Below, one piece after another: positions 35,662-47,418 of a stretch of 64,000 bases of DNA (positions are counted from its first letter, which is position 1; each line of letters opens with the position of its first letter). Where the stretch lies: positions 931,095 through 995,094 of the forward strand of contig NZ_JAELVF020000001.1 in the NCBI RefSeq assembly GCF_018101125.2, read 5' to 3'. The notes below the pieces were generated by a model. That model saw nothing but the letters and a program-made list of their open reading frames with translations. It made no database searches and was not told where the DNA came from. Source of the stretch: Streptomyces tardus. GTDB lineage: Bacteria; Actinomycetota; Actinomycetes; Streptomycetales; Streptomycetaceae. The position numbers and the translations under genes were made by a program.

Positions 35662-36777
35662 TCAGCGGCTGGGCGACACCGTCACCTCTACCCGCTGGAA
35701 CTCCTTCAGCTCCGAGTAGCCCGTGGTCGCCATGGCCCGGCGCAGGGCGCCGAAGAAGTTCATCGAACCGTCCGGGGTGTGGGAGGGCCCCGTGAGGATC
35801 TCCTCCGTGGTGCCCACAGTGCCGAGCCGCACCTTCTTGCCGCGCGGCACGTCCTCGTGCACGGCCTCCATGCCCCAGTGGTAGCCGCGGCCCGGTGCGT
35901 CCTCGGCACGGGCGAGCGGCGAGCCCACCATCACGGCGTCCGCGCCACAGGCCACGGCCTTCGGCAGGTCGCCGGACCAGCCGACCCCGCCGTCGGCGAT
36001 GACGTGCACGTACCGGCCGCCCGACTCGTCCAGGTAGTCGCGACGGGCGGCGGCCACATCGGCCACCGCGGTCGCCATCGGCACCTGGATGCCCAGTACG
36101 TTCCGCGTGGTGTGCGCCGCACCGCCACCGAAGCCGACCAGCACACCGGCCGCGCCGGTGCGCATCAGATGCAGCGCCGCGGTGTACGTCGCGCAGCCGC
36201 CGACGATCACCGGCACGTCCAGTTCGTAGATGAACTGCTTGAGGTTGAGCGGCTCGGCGGCCGAGGAGACGTGCTCCGCGGAGACCGTGGTGCCGCGGAT
36301 GACGAAGATGTCCACGCCCGCGTCAACCACCGCCTTGGAGAACTGCGCGGTGCGCTGCGGCGAGAGCGCCGCCGCCGTCACGACGCCGGAGTCGCGGACC
36401 TCCTTGAGTCGACGGCCGATCAGCTCCTCCTTGATCGGCTCCGCGTAGATCTCCTGGAGACGGCGGGTGGCCCGCTCCTCGTCCAGCTCGCCGATCTCGG
36501 CGAGCAGCGGCTCCGGGTCCTCGTAACGGGTCCACAGGCCCTCGAGGTTGAGCACCCCGAGGCCGCCGAGCCGGCCGATCCTTATGGCGGTGGCCGGCGA
36601 GACGACTGAGTCCATGGGGGCGGCGAGGAAGGGCAGTTCGAAGCGGTAGGCGTCGATCTGCCAGGCGATCGAGACCTCCTTCGGGTCGCGCGTCCGCCGG
36701 CTCGGCACGACGGCGATGTCGTCGAAGGCGTACGCCTGCCGACCGCGCTTGCCGCGCCCGATCTCGATCTCACTCAC
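35662..36777 (-). CDS. guaB3: IMP dehydrogenase family protein GuaB3
   Basis: 371 aa, starting at GTG 36777 with MSEIEIGRGKRGRQAYAFDD, the GuaB3 N-terminus. It has one TIM barrel and no CBS domains. The loop equivalent to the catalytic Cys loop of IMPDH reads GFGGGAAHTTRNVLGI and contains no Cys. Phosphate-binding IADGGVGWSGDLPKAVACGA is conserved. Linked to guaB2 in the same direction (116 bp apart). Function in actinobacteria is not settled. Confidence 0.93.
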   Translation of the reverse strand: MSEIEIGRGKRGRQAYAFDDIAVVPSRRTRDPKEVSIAWQIDAYRFELPFLAAPMDSVVSPATAIRIGRLGGLGVLNLEGLWTRYEDPEPLLAEIGELDEERATRRLQEIYAEPIKEELIGRRLKEVRDSGVVTAAALSPQRTAQFSKAVVDAGVDIFVIRGTTVSAEHVSSAAEPLNLKQFIYELDVPVIVGGCATYTAALHLMRTGAAGVLVGFGGGAAHTTRNVLGIQVPMATAVADVAAARRDYLDESGGRYVHVIADGGVGWSGDLPKAVACGADAVMVGSPLARAEDAPGRGYHWGMEAVHEDVPRGKKVRLGTVGTTEEILTGPSHTPDGSMNFFGALRRAMATTGYSELKEFQRVEVTVSPSR

Positions 36778-36893
36778 GTGTCCACTGCCCTTTCGTACGG
36801 TGTGCCGACCTCAGTATCCCCGACCTCCCCAGAGCTGCGGGAGGCGGGCGAGGGAGAACCGCCCGCATCCGCTCGCGCAGGCCGGACGACGGG

Positions 36894-38438
<1,545 letters not shown>

Positions 38439-38505
38439 CTAACGCCCAGCCGGACACCCACCGCACGATCGGCTGATCGTACGAACCCCGCACGGATCTC
38501 CGTGC

Positions 38506-39180
38506 CTACTGCTCGGCCAGCGCGCGCAGCCGACTGAGCGCGCGGTGCTGCGCGACCCGTACGGCTCCCGGTGACATGCCGAGCATCTGACCGGTCTCCT
38601 CCGCGGTCAGGCCGACCGCGACCCGCAGCAGGATCAACTCCCGCTGGTGCTCGGGGAGACTGGCGAGCAGCTTCTTGGCCCACTCGGTGTCGCTGCTGAG
38701 CAGCGCACGCTCCTCGGGGCCGAGCGAGGCGTCCGGCTGCTCCGGCATCTCGTCCGAGGGAACCGCCGTCGAACCCGGCCGGCGCATCGCGGCGCGCTGC
38801 AGATCGGCGATCTTGTGCTGGGCGATGCCCACCACGAAGGCGTCGAACGGCTTCCCGGTGTCGCGGTAGCGCGGCAGCGCGCAGAGCACAGCGAGGCAGA
38901 CCTCCTGGGCGAGGTCGTCGACAAAGTGCCGCGCGTCCCCCGGGAGGCGACTCAACCGGGTACGGCAGTAGCGCAGCGCGAGCGGGTGCACGTGCGCGAG
39001 CAGGTCGTGTGTCGCCTGCTCGTCGCCGTCCGCCGCTCGCTGGACGAGTGTCCCGATGGCCGTCGCGGCCGTGGTCTCGTCGTCGCGCATCGGTCCATGG
39101 TGCACCGGAGCCGAAGCATCCGTTGCACCGAGCCCTTGCTTGTGCACTGAAGCGTTATGAGTGGGCGCACTGGATCCCAT
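38506..39180 (-). CDS. shbA: ECF sigma factor, ShbA/SigD-like
   Basis: 224 aa from ATG 39180, which has GGGGAGGG 8 nt upstream; a shorter form from ATG 39090 lacks a ribosome site. Region 2 is [20 protein letters not shown] to [20 protein letters not shown], region 4 is [20 protein letters not shown] with [20 protein letters not shown]. No anti-sigma gene adjoins it. Position between guaB and bldM matches the S. griseus/S. coelicolor sigma ShbA, which drives transcription of the principal sigma hrdB; the symbol rests on that context. Confidence 0.8.
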   Translation of the reverse strand: MGSSAPTHNASVHKQGLGATDASAPVHHGPMRDDETTAATAIGTLVQRAADGDEQATHDLLAHVHPLALRYCRTRLSRLPGDARHFVDDLAQEVCLAVLCALPRYRDTGKPFDAFVVGIAQHKIADLQRAAMRRPGSTAVPSDEMPEQPDASLGPEERALLSSDTEWAKKLLASLPEHQRELILLRVAVGLTAEETGQMLGMSPGAVRVAQHRALSRLRALAEQ

Positions 39181-39336
39181 GCCCTGCGCCCTCCCCTCAC
39201 GCCTGACTGACCGGTCCCCGAGGAACTCCATACTCCCAAGGATGCGGCACGCGCGGGATTGCGGCACCACCCTTGCTCTTCCGACCCGCCCACCGGGACC
39301 GATGGGCGGGGGTACGGGTCAGGATCGGGACGTTCG

Positions 39337-39948
39337 CTAGCGCACGAGGCCCCAGCGGAATCCGAGCGCCACCGCATGCGCGCGGTCGGATGCGCCGAGC
39401 TTCTTGAAGAGCCGGCGCGCATGCGTCTTCACGGTGTCCTCGGAGAGGAACAGCTCGCGGCCGATCTCCGCATTGGACCTGCCGTGACTCATGCCCTCCA
39501 GCACTTGGATCTCGCGCGCCGTGAGCGTCGGCGCCGCACCCATGTCGGCGGAACGCAGCCGCCGCGGCGCGAGCCGCCAGGTCGGGTCGGCGAGCGCCTG
39601 GGTGACGGTCGCGCGCAACTCCGCACGCGAGGCGTCCTTGTGCAGATAGCCGCGCGCTCCGGCGGCGACGGCGAGCGCCACACCGTCCAGGTCCTCCGCG
39701 ACCGTCAGCATGATGATGCGCGCCCCGGGATCGGCCGACAGGAGCCGGCGCACGGTCTCGACACCGCCGAGTCCGGGCATCCGGACGTCCATCAGGACCA
39801 GGTCCGAGCGGTCGGCGCCCCAGCGGCGGAGCACCTCCTCGCCGTTGGCCGCGGTCGTCACCCGCTCGACGCCCGGCACGGTTGCCACCGCGCGGCGCAG
39901 CGCCTCCCGGGCGAGTGGAGAGTCGTCGCAAACGAGAACGGAAGTCAT
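39337..39948 (-). CDS. bldM: developmental response regulator BldM
   Basis: 203 aa, recognised from the sequence: MTSVLVCDDSPLAREALRRA, receiver Asp in LVLMDVRMPGLGG, and LuxR-type HTH ending TVKTHARRLFKKLGASDRAH. The protein is nearly identical to S. coelicolor BldM, an atypical receiver not needing phosphorylation that forms homodimers and WhiI heterodimers to control aerial hyphae and sporulation genes. ATG 39948 gives the known length. Transcribed from a BldN-type promoter 120-150 bp upstream. Confidence 0.96.
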   Translation of the reverse strand: MTSVLVCDDSPLAREALRRAVATVPGVERVTTAANGEEVLRRWGADRSDLVLMDVRMPGLGGVETVRRLLSADPGARIIMLTVAEDLDGVALAVAAGARGYLHKDASRAELRATVTQALADPTWRLAPRRLRSADMGAAPTLTAREIQVLEGMSHGRSNAEIGRELFLSEDTVKTHARRLFKKLGASDRAHAVALGFRWGLVR

Positions 39949-40071
39949 GGCCGCCCCCCACTGCTGATGCGCATCACCTTGTGCCTCCAGGCTGTTACGA
40001 GTCTTCACCTGTGCGGTTGACGCTCTCGGACATCTGCCCGAGTCGCTTGTCCGCCAACCGCCTCCGCACTC

Positions 40072-40099
40072 TCAACGACGGTCACCCAAAAGAGTTACG
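40072..40099 (-). promoter_or_regulatory. bldM p1 promoter, sigma-BldN type
   Basis: Read on the minus strand: CGTAAC (40099-40094), 16 bp, CGTTGA (40077-40072). This is an exact match to the BldN consensus CGTAAC-N16-CGTTGA known from S. coelicolor bldM p1. Implied leader about 120 nt. Confidence 0.9.
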
Positions 40100-40250
40100 G
40101 GCCCGGAGACCCGCCTTCAACACCCAGCGTGATCGGCTCACCACACCACAGGGCACCCTCGTCCTTCTTCTGCCGCCCCACTGTGCCCTATTTGGTGGCT
40201 TTTGCTTCCCCTTTGTCGCCTCTGTAGCTAGATTCGCAAAGAGTCATATT

Positions 40251-40353
40251 TACATCTACTCACACCGTAGATGTACCGTCAGAGGTGACTTGATCCGCTC
40301 TGAACGGTGGCGGGTCCCACCAGGACCCCTTCTGACCAGTTCAGACCAGTTCA
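40251..40353 (+). promoter_or_regulatory. whiD upstream control region with three repeat motifs
   Basis: Within 140 bp of the whiD start lie a perfect 9-bp inverted repeat TACATCTAC / GTAGATGTA with a 7-bp centre (40251-40275), a GTCA-N4-TGAC palindrome (40278-40289), and a tandem 10-mer GACCAGTTCA at 40334-40343 and 40344-40353. These are candidates for developmental regulator binding; no factor is assigned. Confidence 0.5.
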
Positions 40354-40387
40354 GCAGCCGGCAGCAAAGCTCCGAGAGGAACGAGCA

Positions 40388-40702
40388 ATGGCAGATTTCT
40401 CCCGCCTTCCGGGCCCCAACGCCGATCTGTGGGACTGGCAGCTTCTCGCTGCCTGCCGCGGCGTGGACAGCTCACTCTTCTTCCACCCCGAAGGAGAGCG
40501 CGGAGCAGCCCGCAGCGCGCGCGAGGCATCAGCGAAAGAGGTCTGCATGCGCTGTCCCGTACGCGCCGAGTGCGCGGCACACGCCCTCACCGTCCGCGAG
40601 CCCTACGGGGTCTGGGGCGGTCTGACCGAGGACGAGCGCGAGGAGTTGATGGGCCGCGCCCGCAGCCGCCTCGTCACCGCCACGACCAGCACCCCCGGCT
40701 AG
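40388..40702 (+). CDS. whiD: WhiB-family iron-sulfur regulator WhiD
   Basis: 104 aa. The four cluster ligands are C23, C53, C56 and C62 (AACRG, EVCMRCPVRAEC), the same positions reported for S. coelicolor WhiD, followed by GVWGG and a basic C-terminus (GRARSRL). [4Fe-4S] protein needed for late sporulation; acts with the principal sigma region 4. RBS GAGAGG 8 nt before the ATG. Divergent from bldM across 439 bp, as in S. coelicolor. Confidence 0.94.
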   Translation: MADFSRLPGPNADLWDWQLLAACRGVDSSLFFHPEGERGAARSAREASAKEVCMRCPVRAECAAHALTVREPYGVWGGLTEDEREELMGRARSRLVTATTSTPG

Positions 40703-40751
40703 GACCTCGCCGCAACACACGACCGAAGAAACGTATCTGCAACTCCTGGGC

Positions 40752-40801
40752 GCGCCATGCACCGTGCGTCGGTGCACCGTGCGCCATGCACCGTGCGTCG
40801 G
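40752..40801. repeat. 21-bp direct repeat downstream of whiD
   Basis: A 21-bp sequence starting GCGCCATGCACCGTGCG occurs at 40752-40772 and 40781-40801 (period 29 bp). The palindromic core GCACCGTGC appears a third time between them. No gene in this spacer. Confidence 0.75.
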
Positions 40802-40902
40802 CACATCCCGGCGGAACACCTTCACCTTCACCGGACGGCCCCCGCTGGAGCGCCGCGAGCAGAACGGCGCCCTCGCCCAACCCGCCGCCCACGCCCGGCA
40901 GT

Positions 40903-40952
40903 TCGAGCGCCGCGGTGCGACCGTGAACGTACGGTCGCACCGCGGCGCTCGA
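40903..40952. terminator. strong hairpin between convergent whiD and lysR-type genes
   Basis: A perfect 22-bp stem (40903-40924 with 40931-40952) encloses the loop GAACGT. No T-tract follows, as is common in Streptomyces. Placement between convergent genes suggests a bidirectional terminator. Confidence 0.8.
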
Positions 40953-41000
40953 CGTCGCGACAGGCGCGAGCGGGCAGGTCCGCCCCGCGGGGCGGCCGGG

Positions 41001-41942
41001 CTACACCGCGGACGCCTCGGCAAGCCGGTCGAGCATCGCCGCCACCGCGGGCACCCGTTCCAGATCGGGCAACGTCAGAGCGACCACCTCACGCCTGACC
41101 TCGGGTACGACCCGCACCGTGCGCGTACCCCTCGGACGTACGGACTCGACGGCCGGCGCGGGCAGCACGGCGACCCCGAGGCCGGCGCCCACCAGGCCGA
41201 CGACCGCGGGGTAGTCGTCTGTGGCAAAGTCGATCCGCGGGGTGAAACCCGCCGCCTCGCACACCTCCACCAGATGCCCGCGACAGCGCGGACAGCCGGC
41301 GATCCACGGCTCCCCGGCGAGCTCGGCGATGCCCACCTCCCCCGCGTCAGCGAAACGGTGGCCCTCGGGGACCAGGCCGACGAGGCTGTCCGTGAAGAGC
41401 GGTCGAATCGCCAGGTCGGACCACTCCGTCTCCGGATCGGTCCCGCCCGTTCCGGTTTCCGTGACTGAGTTCGCACTCGCGCGAGCGCCGGGGTAGCGGA
41501 AGGCGAGGGCGATGTCCGCCTCGCCGGCGCGCAGCATCTCCACCGAACGAGGCGGCTCCGCCTCGACCAGCGAGACCCGGGTTCCCGGGTGGCCCGAGCG
41601 CAGGCGCGCCACGGCGGTGGGCACCAGGGTGGAGCTTCCGCTCGGAAACGAGACCAGCCGCACCCGGCCGGCCCGGAGTCCGGCGATCGCCGCGACCTCC
41701 TCCTCGGCCGCCGCGAGCCCGGCGAGTACGCCCGCCGCGTGCCGCATCAGCGCCTCGCCCGCGTCGGTCGGACGCGCCTCCCGCCCGATGCGAACCAACA
41801 GCGGTGTACCGACGGACTGTTCGAGGGCTTTCATCTGCTGGCTGACCGCGGGTTGGGTGCAGCCGAGTTCCCGTGCCGCGCCCGAATAGGAGCCCGCGCG
41901 GACGACCGCGCGCAGCACTCGAAGGTGTCGAGCCTCAATCAT
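41001..41942 (-). CDS. LysR-family transcriptional regulator
   Basis: 313 aa. The N-terminal HTH reads MIEARHLRVLRAVVRAGSYS, AARELGCTQPAVSQQMKALE; the effector domain follows (VRLVSFPSGSSTLVP, GLVPEGHRF, GLVGAGLGVAVLPA). ATG 41942 matches the family start; another ATG is 4 codons upstream. Divergent from the MOSC gene with only 81 bp between, so it may control that gene and itself. Effector unknown. Confidence 0.93.
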   Translation of the reverse strand: MIEARHLRVLRAVVRAGSYSGAARELGCTQPAVSQQMKALEQSVGTPLLVRIGREARPTDAGEALMRHAAGVLAGLAAAEEEVAAIAGLRAGRVRLVSFPSGSSTLVPTAVARLRSGHPGTRVSLVEAEPPRSVEMLRAGEADIALAFRYPGARASANSVTETGTGGTDPETEWSDLAIRPLFTDSLVGLVPEGHRFADAGEVGIAELAGEPWIAGCPRCRGHLVEVCEAAGFTPRIDFATDDYPAVVGLVGAGLGVAVLPAPAVESVRPRGTRTVRVVPEVRREVVALTLPDLERVPAVAAMLDRLAEASAV

Positions 41943-42023
41943 GGACCCGACCATAAGACAGCCTTGGCGCTATAGCGAAATAATCGATTGCCGCTTTGAT
42001 CGGGGCGCTCCTAGCATGCCCTC

Positions 42024-42680
42024 ATGCGCATTCTCACGGTCAACGTCGGCACCTTCGAACCCAGTGAGCACACCGGAGCCCCCGGCGGCAGCACCGGCAT
42101 CGGCAAGAAGCCGGTCGATGCGCCGGTGCGGGTGAGTTCGCCCGGCCCCAAAGGCGTCGGCGGCAGCGGCCTGGCCGGGGACGCCATCGGCGACCTGCGG
42201 CACCACGGCGGCGACACCCAGGCCGTCTACGCGTACGCGCGGGAGGACCTCGACCTGTGGGAGCGGGAGCTCGACCGCGAGCTGCCGAACGGCATGTTCG
42301 GCGAGAACCTCACCACGGAGGGGCTCGACATCAACGGGGCCCTGGTCGGGGAGCGTTGGCGGATCGGGGAGCAGCTGCTGCTGGAGGTCTGCTCGGTGCG
42401 CATCCCCTGCCGCACCTTCCAGGGCAGGCTTCGGGAGCCCGGCTGGATCAAGCGCTTCACCCACGCCGCACGGCCGGGTGCCTACCTGCGCGTGGTGGAG
42501 CCGGGCGACGTACGGGCGTCGGACACCGTACGGGTGGAGCACCGTCCCACCCACCGCGTCACGGTGAACCTGCTCTTCCGGGCGCTGCTCACCGAGCAGG
42601 AGCTGCTGCCGGAGATCCTCGAAGCGGGGAACGCGCTGGATCCCGAGGCACGCGAGCGCGCCCTCAAGCACCTGGGCTGA
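42024..42680 (+). CDS. MOSC-domain protein (YiiM-like)
   Basis: 218 aa. MOSC features include DAIGDLRHHGGDTQAVYAYA, FGENLTTEGLDINGALVGER and the conserved Cys in VRIPCRTFQGRL. The C-terminal three-helix extension (VNLLFRALLTEQELLPEILE) is that of YiiM. Family members bind molybdenum cofactor-type sulfur and reduce N-hydroxylated compounds. Partner of the divergent LysR gene. Confidence 0.92.
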   Translation: MRILTVNVGTFEPSEHTGAPGGSTGIGKKPVDAPVRVSSPGPKGVGGSGLAGDAIGDLRHHGGDTQAVYAYAREDLDLWERELDRELPNGMFGENLTTEGLDINGALVGERWRIGEQLLLEVCSVRIPCRTFQGRLREPGWIKRFTHAARPGAYLRVVEPGDVRASDTVRVEHRPTHRVTVNLLFRALLTEQELLPEILEAGNALDPEARERALKHLG

Positions 42681-42920
42681 GGCACGGAGCCGGAGAGGCG
42701 CCCAGGGGACGACCTCGCCGGAGGACGGCCACGTCCGGAATCTCCCGGACGCACCCCGGGACACGGCCGCCCGGACACACCCCCCCCTCGGCGTGACTCC
42801 GAGGACGCGCGGGCGTCCGGTGCCCGCGCGGGCGTGCGGCGGTTCGGCGGTTCGGCGACCGCCTGTATCGGGCGCCGGGCGGCCCGTTCGGGACTGCGAG
42901 TGCCGCTATACCGTTCGGGC

Positions 42921-43712
42921 ATGACGACTGCACTGATCACCGGAGCCACCGCGGGACTCGGCGCCGCCTTCGCCCGGCGCCTCGCACGGGACGGCCACAA
43001 CCTCGTACTCGTGGCGCGCGACGAGCGACGGCTGAGCGACCACGCGACCGAACTGCACGACATGCACGGCGTCGAGGTCTCCGTGCTCAGCGCCGACCTG
43101 TCCACGGACGAGGGCATCGCGGCCGTCGAGGAGCGACTGTCGGACCGCAGGCACCCGGTCGATCTGCTCGTCAACAACGCGGGCTTCGGCAACAAGGGCG
43201 GCTACCTCGACGTACCGGTGGCCGACGAACTGACGATGCTCAAGGTGCACTGCGAGGCTGTGCTGCGGCTGACCACCGCGGGGGTGCGGCAGATGCGCGA
43301 GCGCGGTCGCGGCGGGGTGGTCAACGTCGCCTCGGTGGCCGCCTTCCTGCCGCGCGGGACGTACGGGGCGAGCAAGGCGTGGGTGGTCCAGTTCACGCAG
43401 GGCGCGGCGCAGGATCTGGCGGGCTCGGGGGTCCGGCTGCTCGCGCTGTGCCCGGGGTTCGTGCGCACCGAGTTCCACCAGCGGGCGGGGATGGGCACCG
43501 GCAACATCCCGAACTGGATGTGGCTGGAGGCGGACCGCGTGGTCGACGCGGCGCTCAAGGACCTGGCGCGCGGCCGGACCCTGTCGGTTCCCGACCCGCG
43601 CTACAAGACGCTGATCGGGGCCAGCAAGCTGGTGCCGCGCAATCTGATGGGCCGGGTGTCGTCCAGATCCGGGCGCAAGTACGGCCCCACACGTACGAGC
43701 GACGACGACTGA
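42921..43712 (+). CDS. short-chain dehydrogenase/reductase
   Basis: 263 aa. Cofactor motif TGATAGLGAAFARRLARDGH, NNAG in LLVNNAGFGNKGG, catalytic Ser region NVASVAAFLPRGT and YGASK. The ATG at 42921 lies 12 nt after a TATACC box and has no clear ribosome site, so the transcript may be short-leadered. Substrate unknown. Confidence 0.9.
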   Translation: MTTALITGATAGLGAAFARRLARDGHNLVLVARDERRLSDHATELHDMHGVEVSVLSADLSTDEGIAAVEERLSDRRHPVDLLVNNAGFGNKGGYLDVPVADELTMLKVHCEAVLRLTTAGVRQMRERGRGGVVNVASVAAFLPRGTYGASKAWVVQFTQGAAQDLAGSGVRLLALCPGFVRTEFHQRAGMGTGNIPNWMWLEADRVVDAALKDLARGRTLSVPDPRYKTLIGASKLVPRNLMGRVSSRSGRKYGPTRTSDDD

Positions 43713-43793
43713 CCGGCCGGCGGAACGGCCGCGGGCCGCCGCCTCCCGTACGGATACGGAAGAGCGACGGCCCGCGGACGAGCGCGCGCGAGA

Positions 43794-45461
<1,668 letters not shown>

Positions 45462-45527
45462 TCATGAATGACTTGTTGTCATGGATGACTCGGGAGAACC
45501 AGGGCGCGGATCGGCAAACGTGGGTGC

Positions 45528-45836
45528 TTACTTCTCGACGATCGCGAGAACGTCGCGAGCCGAGAGGACGAGGTACTCCTCGTTGTTGTACTTCACCTCG
45601 GTGCCGCCGTACTTGCTGTAGAGCACGACGTCGCCGACGTTGACGTCGAGCTCGACGCGCTTGCCGTCCTCGACGCGGCCCGGGCCCACGGCCAGGACAG
45701 TGCCCTCCTGGGGCTTCTCCTTGGCGGTGTCCGGAATGACCAGGCCCGAGGCCGTGGTCTGCTCTGCGTCGAGCGGCTGGACCACAATGCGGTCCTCAAG
45801 CGGCTTGATGGCAACCTTGGAGCTGGCGGTCGTCAC
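45528..45836 (-). CDS. groES: co-chaperonin GroES
   Basis: 102 aa from GTG 45836, with GGGGGAGG about 7 nt upstream. [20 protein letters not shown], mobile loop [18 protein letters not shown], roof [19 protein letters not shown]. Caps GroEL. Controlled by two upstream CIRCE operators. Confidence 0.97.
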   Translation of the reverse strand: MTTASSKVAIKPLEDRIVVQPLDAEQTTASGLVIPDTAKEKPQEGTVLAVGPGRVEDGKRVELDVNVGDVVLYSKYGGTEVKYNNEEYLVLSARDVLAIVEK

Positions 45837-45994
45837 GATCCGACCTCCCCCTTCGGAGATCTCACGGGGTCTGCATGTCTTGGTGTGCGACGTCTGGTGA
45901 TCCGTCGTCGCGGGTGCCGGATCGCCTGTCGCTGACGCTCGCTCGCCGTGAGTGCGGGGCACTCCCGGTTTTGCGCGCGCCGTTGTGCTGATGC

Positions 45995-46021
45995 CTGGCA
46001 CTCCCACGCGGAGAGTGCCAG
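45995..46021. promoter_or_regulatory. CIRCE operator 1 (HrcA) of groES-groEL1
   Basis: CTGGCACTC, 9 bp, GAGTGCCAG: perfect inverted repeat with the 9-bp spacer of CIRCE. Lies just downstream of the -10 region, in the untranslated leader. Confidence 0.9.
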
Positions 46022-46028
46022 TGCCGAG

Positions 46029-46055
46029 ATTATGCCGCGCTTAGCACTCGGTCAA
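46029..46055 (-). promoter_or_regulatory. groES-groEL1 promoter
   Basis: On the minus strand TTGACC (46055-46050), 15 bp, CATAAT (46034-46029). The -35 box lies inside CIRCE 2 and the start of transcription would fall beside CIRCE 1, so HrcA at either site would block it. Confidence 0.65.
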
Positions 46056-46067
46056 GCCGAGTGCCAG
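46041..46067. promoter_or_regulatory. CIRCE operator 2 (HrcA) of groES-groEL1
   Basis: TTAGCACTC, 9 bp, GAGTGCCAG; matches the CIRCE consensus TTAGCACTC-N9-GAGTGCTAA at 16 of 18 arm positions. Overlaps the -35 box. Confidence 0.92.
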
Positions 46068-46173
46068 TGAACCGTCGCGCACGGCGTGCCGGCGGACCGC
46101 CGCAGCCGCCCGCCGGCACGGTCGGAACCGTTCCGTGGCACTCCCGTTCGGGCGGGGTCCGTGGTGTCGGCAC

Positions 46174-47343
46174 TCAGAGGTAGTCCTCCAACCTGGCCAC
46201 GGCAAAGCCCTGTTCGGTGGCGGTCCTCAGCGTGCGGCGGACCATGTCCGCCATCGAGCCGCCCCACTCCTCCCTGCCCCGGAAGTGCGTGAGGACGATG
46301 TCGCCCGGGTGAAACTTCCGGTCCGCCCTGCGCCAGTCGAAGCGCTTGGCCCACGCCTCCTCCGCCCACAGCGGAACGGCGGTGATGCCGCACGTGGCCG
46401 CAGCACGCAGGGTGTCGCGGTTGTACGCCCCGTACGGCGGCCGGAACAACTTCGGCGGCTTGCCGAACTCCTCGGCGAGCACCTCCTGTTGGCCGCAGAT
46501 CTCCTTGCGCTGACCCTCGTAGGAGAGCTTCGGGAGCTCCTTGTGGGTGAGGGTGTGGTTGTGGATTCCCGCGCCCGCTCGCTGCATGCGGCGGAAGTAG
46601 TCGTAGTCGTCCGCGGCGACGTAGTCCGAGAGGAACGCGCTGTAGGGGACGTCGAGTTCGCGGAGCATCCGGATGAGCTCGGGATCCTTGTGGTAGCCGT
46701 CGTCGATGGTGAGGAAGACGACCCGGTCGCGGGTCGGGACGCGATTGAGGACCGGCGGCAGCCCCTTGCCGAGGTGGTCGGCGTCGCTGGTGAGGTCCGG
46801 TTTGCGGTCCGGCGGAGCGGGCGGACGCAGCGGAGCGCGGGCCACCTTCCAGGTGCGGGCGGCGGCGACACGCAGCCGCTCCCGACGGTGCAGGCGCTGG
46901 GCGTAGGCGTCCAGCGCGGCGGCGGCCCGGGAGGCCTGGGCGCGCTGGCGGGCTCCCAGGGTGAGCTCGGAACCGGCCCGCCGCCCGGCAGGGCCGCCCT
47001 CGGTGCCGGCGAGCGCCCCGGAGAGCGGTTCGCCGAGCGGAGCCCGGCGCGCCTCTCCACCGGCCGTCGCGTCCCGGTCGCCGGCGCCGGCTTCGGCGAG
47101 GCGGTCGGCGGTGTCGGGGTCGCGGTGGGCGGCACCGACTTCGGGGTCGCGGTGGGCGGTGTCGGCTTCGGGGTCGCCTGCCCGGGAGTCGGATCGACCG
47201 GTCTCCGCCCAGCCGCAGGAGACGGCGACCAGGGCGGCGAGCGAGAGGGCGCCCGCTCGACGGAGAAGGCGGTCCGCACGCGGCGGAGGGGACGGTGATC
47301 GCCCCCTCCTCGAGATTTGTGTGATTTGTCGGATAAGTCTCAT
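46174..47343 (-). CDS. secreted polysaccharide deacetylase (NodB domain)
   Basis: 389 aa from ATG 47343. A basic start and hydrophobic segment with a Cys (AGALSLAALVAVSCGWAE) suggest a signal peptide, possibly lipoprotein. Residues ~45-90 are an Asp/His/Ala/Arg-rich spacer with a repeated AHRDP motif. The NodB domain has VVFLTIDDGYH (metal Asp), HNHTLTH and LFRPPYGAYNRDTL. Likely deacetylates cell wall or other N-acetyl glycans outside the cell. Divergent from the methyltransferase gene, 75 bp apart. Confidence 0.88.
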   Translation of the reverse strand: MRLIRQITQISRRGRSPSPPPRADRLLRRAGALSLAALVAVSCGWAETGRSDSRAGDPEADTAHRDPEVGAAHRDPDTADRLAEAGAGDRDATAGGEARRAPLGEPLSGALAGTEGGPAGRRAGSELTLGARQRAQASRAAAALDAYAQRLHRRERLRVAAARTWKVARAPLRPPAPPDRKPDLTSDADHLGKGLPPVLNRVPTRDRVVFLTIDDGYHKDPELIRMLRELDVPYSAFLSDYVAADDYDYFRRMQRAGAGIHNHTLTHKELPKLSYEGQRKEICGQQEVLAEEFGKPPKLFRPPYGAYNRDTLRAAATCGITAVPLWAEEAWAKRFDWRRADRKFHPGDIVLTHFRGREEWGGSMADMVRRTLRTATEQGFAVARLEDYL

Positions 47344-47418
47344 GGAGCCGGATGCTGGCAGCCGACCGCACCCCTTTTCCGGAAGCCGGTTCGGCACTGC
47401 CGGAGACAGCCGGGGAAA

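Noticed and set aside
40752-40801. CRISPR-like array after whiD
   Set aside because: Only two full units, 8-bp spacer, no cas genes.
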